NCBI GenBank assembly: GCA_905235315.1
Contig: CAJOLG010000085.1
Span: forward strand, 1 to 7,321
DNA length: 7,321 nucleotides
From: an uncultured Solobacterium sp.
GTDB lineage: Bacteria > Bacillota_I > Bacilli_A > Erysipelotrichales > Erysipelotrichaceae
Reading direction: 5' to 3'
The notes under the pieces were generated by a model. That model did not search any database and was not told the DNA's origin. It saw only the letters and a list, made by a program, of their open reading frames with translations. How positions within the stretch are numbered: the stretch's first letter is position 1; each line of letters begins with the position of its first letter. The position numbers and the translations under genes are program-made. Below, piece by piece: positions 1 through 5,468 of this stretch.

Positions 1-18
1 CTCTGTTATTCCTGAATA

Positions 19-2235
19 TCAACCTCCATCACCATTCCCAACTTCAGGAGTCGTGTCCGGGCTTGGCTCCTGTGTCGGTTCCGGGGTTGGCTCCGGGGTC
101 GGATCCTGTGTCGGTTCCGAGGTTGGTTCCGAGGTCGGCTCCTGCGACGGGGTTGCACTGGCATCTGCCTGCTGCTTCTCACTCTGTGTCTCATAACATC
201 TCGATGTCACATCGGACCAGAAATATCCATACTGTGCACATGCATTTGCGGAATTAATGTCCGCCGCTCTCGGCTTTTCATTCTCTGCATTCTTCATGTC
301 ACTTTCCGTATTGAAGCACTGCTGCAGTTTATCCGACCACACAAAGTTCAATGCCGTACACGATGCCTGATCTTTAACCTGCGATGCGTTGGTCGGTGTT
401 GTTGTCGCAGACGCATTGTTCTGGACAACCGTTACCGAGATGCCGGTGATACTGCCGATGGATGTGCCTGCCGCCACACTCTGCGAGAGGATGGTTCCTT
501 CAGGCTGTGAAGCATCCTGGACATACGTGATCGACAGCGGAATTCCCTGCGCATTGCAGAAGGACTGGAGTGTACCGATATTGCGTCCGACATAGTTGCC
601 GATGGTTGTCGGCACATCGCTTGCGATGATGGTTTCGTTATAGACTTCCGCAGAAATCGTCGGAACGTAGAAGTCCCAGTTGACCGACCACTGCAATGCC
701 GGATCATGAGAGATCGGAGATGAGAGATCGATATTCCGGGTGATCGCCTTTGCGGTATCCGCAAGGGATCCCTGCCAGAGACGGTAGATATACAGCGACA
801 TCTGAAGACCCTCATCCCAGAGTCCGCTGGAATAACCGGTAACCCGGCTTCCCTGCATCAGGATGATCTTTTCAACATGTTCCTGGTCGTAATAGCGATT
901 GGCCTTCTGCAGTACATAGTTCATGAAACCGGTCATCTGCTGTAACGACATATTGGTCTGAATGTTGTCCCCTGCCGCATCCATGACATTGAGCAGCGTA
1001 TTGATATCACGGGTCCGCATGATCTTGCGGAGAATCGCCGTGATTACTTCCTGCTGGTGTTCCTGGCGGGCAAAGTCGCCGGTCGCGAACAGATGCCGTT
1101 CCCGGGCAAATGCGAGTGCCTGCTCGCCATTGAGCAGTACATCCTCACCGGCCGGTACCCAGACGGTGTACGCGCCGCGTTCACTGTCGGAATTCTGGCC
1201 GACGAATTCAATCGGGCTGTCGACAACGATGCCGCCCAGTGCGTCTACCACTTCGACAACACCCTTGAAGTTGGTATCCACGTAATAGTCGACTTTGATG
1301 CCGGACAGTTTTTCGATGGTCGCAATCAGGCAGTCGCGGCTGACCGCGTGTGCCGCATTCAGCTTGGAGGAATTGCCTCCATAGCACGTAATCGGAACAT
1401 AGGAGTCCCGGGCAAAGCTGGACATCGTGACCTTCATCGAGATCGGGTTTACACTGCAGAGAATCATCGTATCGGATAATCCGTCCGCGTTACCGATCAG
1501 CAGTACGGTGAACGGTTCTTTGGTCAGGTCTTTGTCGGATCCGGATGTGTTTTCAATGGTGATGGTTTCCTCAAAATCCAGAATCGATGCGGTGTTTCCC
1601 AGGAAGCTTTCCATCCCTGGTTCGTTGCCGAACATGCTCTGATAGTTGGTCGGAAGCATCGCGCAGTCGATCTGTTCATTGAACAGCGCGAGGATCAGAG
1701 AAGAATAATCCTGGAATTCTTCAAACGAGGCGTTGATTCCTTCTGCCTCAATCCGGGATCTGCCGAGCTCTGCCGTATGAGTTCCGACCGCATAGCCGAC
1801 GGTTCTGCCGTTGAGCTGGGAGATATCCGTAAGGGTCTGGGTGCCGTCTTCCGAATACACCACAAGACTGGTGGAAACGGATTCTGTCGTAGTTGACGCA
1901 GTGATCTTGTCTACATTCTTGTTCACCCTAAGCATGGCATAGGCGCCGTAAACACCGATCAGCAGGAGGATGACCGCAAGCGCAACGCCGGTGAAATAGA
2001 TCGGTTTCATCTTTGTGCGGATTCCGGTTAACAGAGCCACGTTCATGGCAATCAGAAGCAGGATGCTCAGAATATTCACAAGGATGAATGTCTGGCCGCT
2101 CAGATTGGAGAAGCGGGTCGCGTTGTACAGTGTGAAAATAACCGCAGCGTTGGCAATGACCGCCAGCACGGTGACAACGATATTCAGATTGGTAATATCG
2201 GACCGAAACCGTTTCGAACTTTGCTTTTTTGCCAT
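19..2235 (-). CDS. Multidomain LytR-CpsA-Psr (LCP) family glycopolymer transferase
   Basis: 738 residues, complete. LCP enzymes act on the outer face of the membrane and move undecaprenyl-linked glycopolymers onto peptidoglycan. Visible in order: basic N-terminus; three hydrophobic helices (about 17-37, 50-70, 79-101); a region resembling a solute-binding (SBP family 3) lobe (about 121-222, with LNGRTVGYAVGT and FNEQIDCAMLP); the LCP core (about 242-403); a linker; a PASTA-like segment (about 541-605, DVPTTIGNYVG to VTVV); two Cys-Trp-Cys modules (626-640, 666-680); and an acidic Pro/Thr/Glu tail. Core motifs retained are SDT at 254-256, Arg276 in FARD, Arg378 and Arg380 in AFARERH, and Arg390. 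The normal GxD motif is altered: GNADGLSDT is shorter than usual. No LPXTG signal is visible. The ATG at 2235 follows GAGGG (2243-2247) at a 7-base gap; this site sits at the stop codon of the upstream gene, suggesting coupled translation. It is the last gene of the operon visible here. LCP assignment is firm; the PASTA and SBP labels are by eye. Confidence 0.93.
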   Translation of the reverse strand: MAKKQSSKRFRSDITNLNIVVTVLAVIANAAVIFTLYNATRFSNLSGQTFILVNILSILLLIAMNVALLTGIRTKMKPIYFTGVALAVILLLIGVYGAYAMLRVNKNVDKITASTTTESVSTSLVVYSEDGTQTLTDISQLNGRTVGYAVGTHTAELGRSRIEAEGINASFEEFQDYSSLILALFNEQIDCAMLPTNYQSMFGNEPGMESFLGNTASILDFEETITIENTSGSDKDLTKEPFTVLLIGNADGLSDTMILCSVNPISMKVTMSSFARDSYVPITCYGGNSSKLNAAHAVSRDCLIATIEKLSGIKVDYYVDTNFKGVVEVVDALGGIVVDSPIEFVGQNSDSERGAYTVWVPAGEDVLLNGEQALAFARERHLFATGDFARQEHQQEVITAILRKIMRTRDINTLLNVMDAAGDNIQTNMSLQQMTGFMNYVLQKANRYYDQEHVEKIILMQGSRVTGYSSGLWDEGLQMSLYIYRLWQGSLADTAKAITRNIDLSSPISHDPALQWSVNWDFYVPTISAEVYNETIIASDVPTTIGNYVGRNIGTLQSFCNAQGIPLSITYVQDASQPEGTILSQSVAAGTSIGSITGISVTVVQNNASATTTPTNASQVKDQASCTALNFVWSDKLQQCFNTESDMKNAENEKPRAADINSANACAQYGYFWSDVTSRCYETQSEKQQADASATPSQEPTSEPTSEPTQDPTPEPTPEPTQEPSPDTTPEVGNGDGG
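52..147 (-). repeat. 12-base repeat encoding a TxEP tail
   Basis: Imperfect tandem units of 12 bases encode about eight four-residue blocks (residues about 697-728) of the form T-[SQP]-[ED]-P, with degenerate ends. On the plus strand the unit reads like GGTTCCGAGGTC with scattered substitutions. The result is an acidic, disordered stalk at the C-terminus of the LCP protein. Each unit is a whole number of codons, so gain or loss would change length without breaking the frame. Confidence 0.85.
196..360 (-). repeat. Duplicated Cys-x13-Cys module with central WSD
   Basis: Two copies inside the LCP protein: residues 626-640 (bases 316-360), CTALNFVWSDKLQQC, and residues 666-680 (bases 196-240), CAQYGYFWSDVTSRC. 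Both are exactly 15 residues. They share the end cysteines, an aromatic at position 6, WSD at positions 8-10 and an aromatic right after the last Cys, followed by E-[ST]-[EDQ]-type residues. The 25-residue spacer is unrelated. The pattern suggests two small disulfide-closed loops outside the cell. I do not recognise a named domain. Confidence 0.8.
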
Positions 2236-2238
2236 GGT

Positions 2239-3096
2239 TTAACCCTCACTTCCCGCTTCCGGCGATGCGGACGCATCGGGTTCCGGATCGTCGGTGCTGC
2301 TGTCGGCGCCGCCGTTCTGTGCTTCCCATGCTTCAACGGAAGGCATATCGTAGAACTCAACGATCTCAAAACGGCCGTCATGATCAACAACCTGGAACCG
2401 CATCCGGTTCGGGAAATCCGCGGTATTGACCGCAGTATCTTCATACGTCCACTTCACCTGCACCTGATAACAGGGATAGGTTTCTGCCGGATCAACACTC
2501 TGAACCGTAAAATCATCGGTCCGGAATGTCGGAACTTCGGTGGTGATTTCCTTTACCTGAATCAGGTTGGCGCGTCCGTACTGCGATATGTAAAGATCCA
2601 TATCGGAGTTCGGATACCACCGGTTCCATTCTTCAAATTTGGAATACTTCTCCGCAAAGATATACTGCAGACCGCCGACTTCGTAGTTGCCGTCTTTGTT
2701 CGTCCAGGTGAAATAATCCGAAACGAAGTTGTAAACGACCGCTTCGGCGATTTCTTCCGGGTTTCCTCCCTTGAGGGAATCCGTCAGTTTCTGAAAGTAT
2801 TCTTTTTCGATGTCGGTCGGATTGTTTCCGATGATATAGACATCGTTCTTCATTGACTGCCCGGTATTGCTGGTCATGCCGTCTTCCGTGCCCTGGTTGG
2901 CAACACTGCTGTTGCGCACAACCAGAACGGTATTCACGATCAGGGCAACGATGGTCACTGCACTGACCGCAAGTAAAACGATCATCAGTATCTGATTGAT
3001 CTTGCGGTGTTTTGCTTTAACGGGATCTGCCGGCCGCTTTTTGCGGGCTGCGGCAGGTTTCTTTTTTTCTACAGGCTGTTCGTTATGTACAGACAC
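2239..3096 (-). CDS. Single-pass membrane protein of unknown function, operon partner of the LCP gene
   Basis: 285 residues, not assigned to a family. A very basic cytoplasmic N-terminus (residues 11-32, many Lys/Arg/Ala/Pro) is followed by one strong hydrophobic helix (about 34-60). A folded extracytoplasmic part comes next (about 95-252), then a short acidic Ser/Pro/Asp/Glu tail. The folded part is rich in aromatic residues (DYFTW, FEEWNRWYP, FEIVEFYD). It reads as helix then alternating strands, so an NTF2-like fold is possible, but no signature proves this. The single Cys209 makes an internal disulfide unlikely. The start is GTG, chosen because GGAGG lies 6 bases upstream. The gene lies 12 bases after the glycosyltransferase stop and 3 bases before the LCP start, so it is co-transcribed with both. 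An accessory or scaffold role in envelope glycan handling is inferred from position only. Confidence 0.85.
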   Translation of the reverse strand: MSVHNEQPVEKKKPAAARKKRPADPVKAKHRKINQILMIVLLAVSAVTIVALIVNTVLVVRNSSVANQGTEDGMTSNTGQSMKNDVYIIGNNPTDIEKEYFQKLTDSLKGGNPEEIAEAVVYNFVSDYFTWTNKDGNYEVGGLQYIFAEKYSKFEEWNRWYPNSDMDLYISQYGRANLIQVKEITTEVPTFRTDDFTVQSVDPAETYPCYQVQVKWTYEDTAVNTADFPNRMRFQVVDHDGRFEIVEFYDMPSVEAWEAQNGGADSSTDDPEPDASASPEAGSEG

Positions 3097-3102
3097 AGGG
3101 AA

Positions 3103-3107
3103 CCTCC
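3103..3107 (-). promoter_or_regulatory. Ribosome binding site fixing a GTG start
   Basis: On the minus strand GGAGG (inside AAAGGAGGTT) lies 6 bases before the GTG at 3094-3096. It begins directly after the TAA of the glycosyltransferase gene (3109-3111). No ATG in the right frame sits near this site, so the GTG is the likely start of the 285-residue protein. Confidence 0.8.
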
Positions 3108-3108
3108 T

Positions 3109-4035
3109 TTACTCGTATTTCCGCCTTACGATGTAATGCGGACGTTTGCGGACTTCATCATAGGTTTTGGCAAGATACTCGCCGAGAATCCCGCTGGCCA
3201 GCAGGATCGCGCCGCCCAGAAAGAGGACGAGGCAGATCAGGACTGCGTTGAAGGCAATCGCTTTTCCGCACAGGATGCAGATCAATTGAACCAGCAGAAC
3301 AATGCCCATGATGACGGTCAGAAAGCCTCCGACCCAGAATGCAATGGACAAGGGCATATTCGTGTATTCGATAATACCGTCAAGGGCATACCGTACCAGT
3401 TTCCAGAAGGACCATTTGGTTTCTCCGGCTACCCGTTCGACATTTTCGTATTCAAGATATTCGCATTTATAACCGACCCATACAAACAGACCTTTGGAGA
3501 ACCGGTCGTATTCTTCCAGCTCAAGGATACTGTCGATGACCTGACGTTTCATGAGACGGAAGTCCCGGGCACCGTCAACGATCTCCACTTCGGTATAGCG
3601 GTTGATCAGCTTATAGAACTGGCGGGCAAACCAGGAGCGGATCTTCGGCTCTCCCTTGCGGGTTACACGCCGGGTCCCGACTACATCGTCGCCGTTCTTT
3701 TCCATTACCTCAAACATCCTCGGAAGATACTCGGGCGGATCCTGCAGATCGGTATCCATGACCGTGACATAATCTCCCTTCGCCTCTCTGAGCCCTGCCA
3801 GCATGGCGCTCTCCTTGCCGAAGTTGCGGCTGAAGTCAATAATCTTCACCCGGCCTTCTCCCCTGTCATGCAGGGCGCACAGTTTTTCCAGCGTGGCATC
3901 TTTCGAGCCGTCATTTACAAACAGAATTTCATATTCCATGTCCATGGTTTTCAGGACACCGGTTAACGCGTCGTAAAAAAGTTCGACGGTTTCCTCTTCG
4001 TTATAGCATGGCACTACAACTGACAAAAGCGACAT
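3109..4035 (-). CDS. GT2 polyprenyl-phosphate glycosyltransferase (GtrB/CsbB-like)
   Basis: 308 residues, close to the usual size of the group. It is predicted to move a sugar from a nucleotide sugar to undecaprenyl phosphate at the inner face of the membrane. The N-terminal GT-A domain (about 1-225) begins with SVVVPCYNEEE. It has VNDGS (Asp42), MDTDLQDPPE (Asp94, Asp96, Asp99; nucleotide and metal binding), GxRDFRLM (about 155-162) and the KWSFWKLVRYALDG stretch before the membrane. Two helices follow (about 231-257 and 264-286), then a basic C-terminal tail, as in GtrB, CsbB and dolichol-phosphate-mannose synthase relatives. The ATG at 4035 has GGAGG (4043-4047) at a 7-base gap. It is the first gene of the three-gene operon. 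Related systems usually add a GtrA flippase and a GT-C transferase; neither is in this window. The sugar cannot be read from the sequence. Confidence 0.93.
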   Translation of the reverse strand: MSLLSVVVPCYNEEETVELFYDALTGVLKTMDMEYEILFVNDGSKDATLEKLCALHDRGEGRVKIIDFSRNFGKESAMLAGLREAKGDYVTVMDTDLQDPPEYLPRMFEVMEKNGDDVVGTRRVTRKGEPKIRSWFARQFYKLINRYTEVEIVDGARDFRLMKRQVIDSILELEEYDRFSKGLFVWVGYKCEYLEYENVERVAGETKWSFWKLVRYALDGIIEYTNMPLSIAFWVGGFLTVIMGIVLLVQLICILCGKAIAFNAVLICLVLFLGGAILLASGILGEYLAKTYDEVRKRPHYIVRRKYE

Positions 4036-4059
4036 ATAAAAACCTCCGAAACTCTTCCT

Positions 4060-4088
4060 ATTATACCCGATACTTATAATATAAACAA
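4060..4088 (-). promoter_or_regulatory. Probable promoter of the glycosyltransferase-LCP operon
   Basis: On the minus strand a perfect TATAAT (4060-4065) stands 17 bases downstream of TTGTTT (4083-4088), which matches the -35 consensus at its first three bases only. Initiation would fall near 4053. That leaves a leader of under 20 bases ending in the GGAGG of the first gene. The -35 lies in the T-rich tail of the upstream hairpin. Confidence 0.6.
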
Positions 4089-4113
4089 AGCCCGGGCCAA
4101 AAACCCTCCCGGG
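4081..4113 (-). terminator. Second hairpin after trxA, possible backup terminator
   Basis: CCCGGG at 4091-4096 and at 4108-4113 form a 6-bp all-GC stem around an 11-base loop. Read on the minus strand it is followed by CTTTGTTTATATT, an imperfect T tract. It lies downstream of the stronger hairpin at 4124-4139 and just upstream of the operon promoter, so it would insulate that promoter from trxA readthrough. Confidence 0.5.
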
Positions 4114-4114
4114 T

Positions 4115-4139
4115 GAAAGAAAAGGAAGCTTCCGCTTCC
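4115..4139 (-). terminator. Rho-independent terminator of trxA
   Basis: On the minus strand GGAAGC (4139-4134), a GGAA loop (4133-4130, GNRA type) and GCTTCC (4129-4124) form a 6-bp stem. TTTTCTTTC (4123-4115) follows. The hairpin begins 16 bases after the trxA stop codon. The stem is short but the position and T tract fit. Confidence 0.65.
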
Positions 4140-4155
4140 CTGTCTGTTTCTGCCG

Positions 4156-4470
4156 TTATCTTGCTTTCGCCGCAAGCTCCTTGAGACGGGACTCCGGTAC
4201 GAAGCCGACGATCCCATCAACCTTTTCGCCGTCCCGGAATACCATCAGCGCAGGAATCGACATGATGCCGTAGCGCTGAGCAAGCTCGCCGACCTGATCA
4301 ACATCGACTTTGACAAACTTTATGTCCGTCTCTTCTTCAGAGATCTTCTCAACGAGCGGACCTACCATTTTGCAGGGGCCGCACCATGTGGCGAAGAAAT
4401 CCACAAATACCGACTTGTTGGAGCTGAGCACTGCATCAAATTCAGCAACGGATTTGACCTGTTCAACCAT
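4156..4470 (-). CDS. trxA: Thioredoxin
   Basis: 104 residues, the normal size of a single-domain thioredoxin. It is a cytoplasmic dithiol-disulfide oxidoreductase reduced by thioredoxin reductase and serving ribonucleotide reductase, peroxidases and protein repair. The active site is WCGPCK (Trp29, Cys30, Cys33) after VDFFATW. The cis-proline motif SIP (Pro73) faces it, and KVDVDQVGELAQRYGI is the usual middle segment. The C-terminal helix ESRLKELAAK is intact. There is no signal peptide. The ATG at 4470 is preceded by AGGAGA (4481-4486) with a 10-base gap. It appears to be a single-gene unit with its own promoter and terminator. Divergent transcription from the epimerase gene implies no functional tie. 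Confidence 0.97.
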   Translation of the reverse strand: MVEQVKSVAEFDAVLSSNKSVFVDFFATWCGPCKMVGPLVEKISEEETDIKFVKVDVDQVGELAQRYGIMSIPALMVFRDGEKVDGIVGFVPESRLKELAAKAR

Positions 4471-4497
4471 AGTTTTTTACTCTCCTTTACAGTTCTG

Positions 4498-4527
4498 ATT
4501 ATTTCATCGAATGGAGGCAGTTGGCAA
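4498..4527 (-). promoter_or_regulatory. Probable sigma-A promoter of trxA
   Basis: On the minus strand TTGCCA (4522-4527) and AATAAT (4498-4503) each match the consensus at five of six positions, with an 18-base spacer. Initiation near 4491 would give a leader of about 20 bases containing the AGGAGA site. Confidence 0.65.
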
Positions 4528-4556
4528 CCATTATGCCCGGCTGAAACGGGAAGGAA

Positions 4557-4565
4557 TGCTATAAT
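4557..4565 (+). promoter_or_regulatory. Extended -10 promoter of the epimerase gene
   Basis: TGCTATAAT is a perfect extended -10 element (TGnTATAAT). No good -35 hexamer is found 16-18 bases upstream, as is common for extended -10 promoters. Initiation near 4572 would leave a leader of about 25 bases. Confidence 0.6.
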
Positions 4566-4596
4566 TTAGAAAACAAAGAAAAGGAAAAAACAGATC

Positions 4597-5409
4597 ATGA
4601 GCGAATTCAGTATGAACAACGGTGTGATTACAGCCACCGTCAGTGAACACGCCGCAGAGATGCACAGTCTGAAGCGGATCGATAACGGAATCGAGTACCT
4701 CTGGCAGGGAGATCCCGCCTTCTGGGCAGGCCGCAATCCGACGCTGTTTCCGATGGTCGGCTCCACCTGGAACAAAGAAGTCCATCTCAAGGGAAAGGTC
4801 TATCATATGGGCAATCACGGCTTCACCCGGAACAGCGAGTTCAAATGCATCGAACACGATGATACGCATGTGGTCATGGAGCTCACCGACAGTGAAGAAA
4901 CCCTGGCCCAGTATCCCTATCATTTCTCCCTTCAGAATACCTATGCCATTCATGAAAACAGCCTGACCGTAACCTGCCGCCTGGAAAACCGCAATGCGGA
5001 GACCATGCCGTTCAATTTCGGCTTCCACCCGGCCTTCAATGTGCCTATCGGTCCGGATGGAAACACTGCAGAGACCGTGATCCGCTTTGATCAGCCCGAA
5101 CTGGTCAGCGGTACGGAAACCACCGTGCTTGAACTGGATCCCGACACCCTGGCAAAGACCGTCATTCTCACGGATCCGAAAAGCAGCACCTATACCCTGA
5201 CGGACGGCGTTCACTCGCTTACCGTTACCGCCCCGGGTTTTCCCTGGTGTGCATTCTGGAGTCCGCACGCACCGTTTGTGTGCATTGAGCCCTGGCACAG
5301 CCATGCGGATTTTGAAAAGACGGAAGTCCCGTTTGAGAAACGGGAAGGAACAATCCTGCTGGAAGCCGGCGGAGTATTCGAGACCGGCTACACGATAACC
5401 GTCGATTGA
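4597..5409 (+). CDS. Aldose 1-epimerase family protein (LacX-like mutarotase)
   Basis: 270 residues, complete. Family members interconvert alpha and beta anomers of free aldoses or phosphorylated sugars in the cytoplasm. Visible motifs are NPTLFPMVG (47-55), HGFTR with His74, FGFHPAF with His144 (the likely acid/base pair of histidines) and CIEPWH with Glu231 (the likely catalytic base). The strand-rich body fits a galactose-mutarotase-like beta-sandwich. The IEPWH and LFPMVG forms point to the LacX subgroup rather than GalM. No signal peptide. The ATG at 4597 has only a modest site, AAGGA (4581-4585), with an 11-base gap; a second ATG at residue 6 has none. It appears monocistronic, with its own promoter and a terminator just downstream. 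Its substrate cannot be told. A link to envelope sugar supply is possible but rests only on proximity. Confidence 0.92.
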   Translation: MSEFSMNNGVITATVSEHAAEMHSLKRIDNGIEYLWQGDPAFWAGRNPTLFPMVGSTWNKEVHLKGKVYHMGNHGFTRNSEFKCIEHDDTHVVMELTDSEETLAQYPYHFSLQNTYAIHENSLTVTCRLENRNAETMPFNFGFHPAFNVPIGPDGNTAETVIRFDQPELVSGTETTVLELDPDTLAKTVILTDPKSSTYTLTDGVHSLTVTAPGFPWCAFWSPHAPFVCIEPWHSHADFEKTEVPFEKREGTILLEAGGVFETGYTITVD

Positions 5410-5414
5410 ATTCC

Positions 5415-5430
5415 TTATAACATGTTATAA
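5415..5430. promoter_or_regulatory. Perfect 16-bp palindrome, candidate operator
   Basis: TTATAACATGTTATAA reads identically on both strands. It covers most of the extended -10 element of the glycosidase gene, so a bound dimer would block it. The half-site TTATAAC resembles that of the PerR box (TTATAAT), but the central spacing is two bases instead of one. The regulator cannot be named from this window. Confidence 0.6.
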
Positions 5431-5431
5431 T
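5423..5431 (+). promoter_or_regulatory. Extended -10 promoter for the phosphodiester glycosidase gene
   Basis: TGTTATAAT is a perfect extended -10 motif. A partial -35 (TTGAAT, 5406-5411) lies only 14 bases upstream, so the extended motif must carry most of the recognition. The predicted start, near 5437-5439, falls inside the left arm of the terminator hairpin. Confidence 0.55.
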
Positions 5432-5433
5432 TA

Positions 5434-5460
5434 CGCAGTGCCTTTCGGCACTGTGTTTTC
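5434..5460 (+). terminator. Rho-independent terminator of the epimerase gene
   Basis: CGCAGTGCC (5434-5442) and GGCACTGTG (5447-5455) form a 9-bp stem with one G-T pair, closed by a TTTC loop and followed by TTTTC. It ends 8 bases before the next start codon, so it separates the two plus-strand units and sits in the region where a ribosome binding site would be expected. Confidence 0.8.
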
Positions 5461-5468
5461 ATTGGGTT

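Noticed and set aside
1..18. Possible terminator after the LCP gene
   Set aside because: Only 18 bases are available beyond the stop codon and they show no stem or T tract, so nothing can be said.
2221..2856. Long plus-strand open frame (211 codons) opposite the 285-residue gene
   Set aside because: It is antisense to a gene with a ribosome binding site and membrane helix, and its Arg/Phe/Ile-rich product has no recognisable motif. It is best explained by codon bias of the real gene.
3007..3966. Plus-strand open frame of 319 codons opposite the glycosyltransferase
   Set aside because: The opposite strand encodes a complete GT2 enzyme with all motifs. The antisense product lacks a start signal and any known motif.
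4520..4528. Short near-palindrome GTTGGCAAC at the trxA -35
   Set aside because: Nine bases with an unpaired centre occur easily by chance; no second copy is seen to support an operator.
4536..4550. CCCG/CGGG inverted repeat between the divergent promoters
   Set aside because: A 4-bp stem with a 7-base loop is too weak for a terminator, and its position gives no operator argument.
4531..5304. Minus-strand open frame of 257 codons opposite the epimerase
   Set aside because: The plus strand has the catalytic His and Glu motifs of a real epimerase. The antisense frame has His/Phe/Gly-rich filler typical of a shadow.
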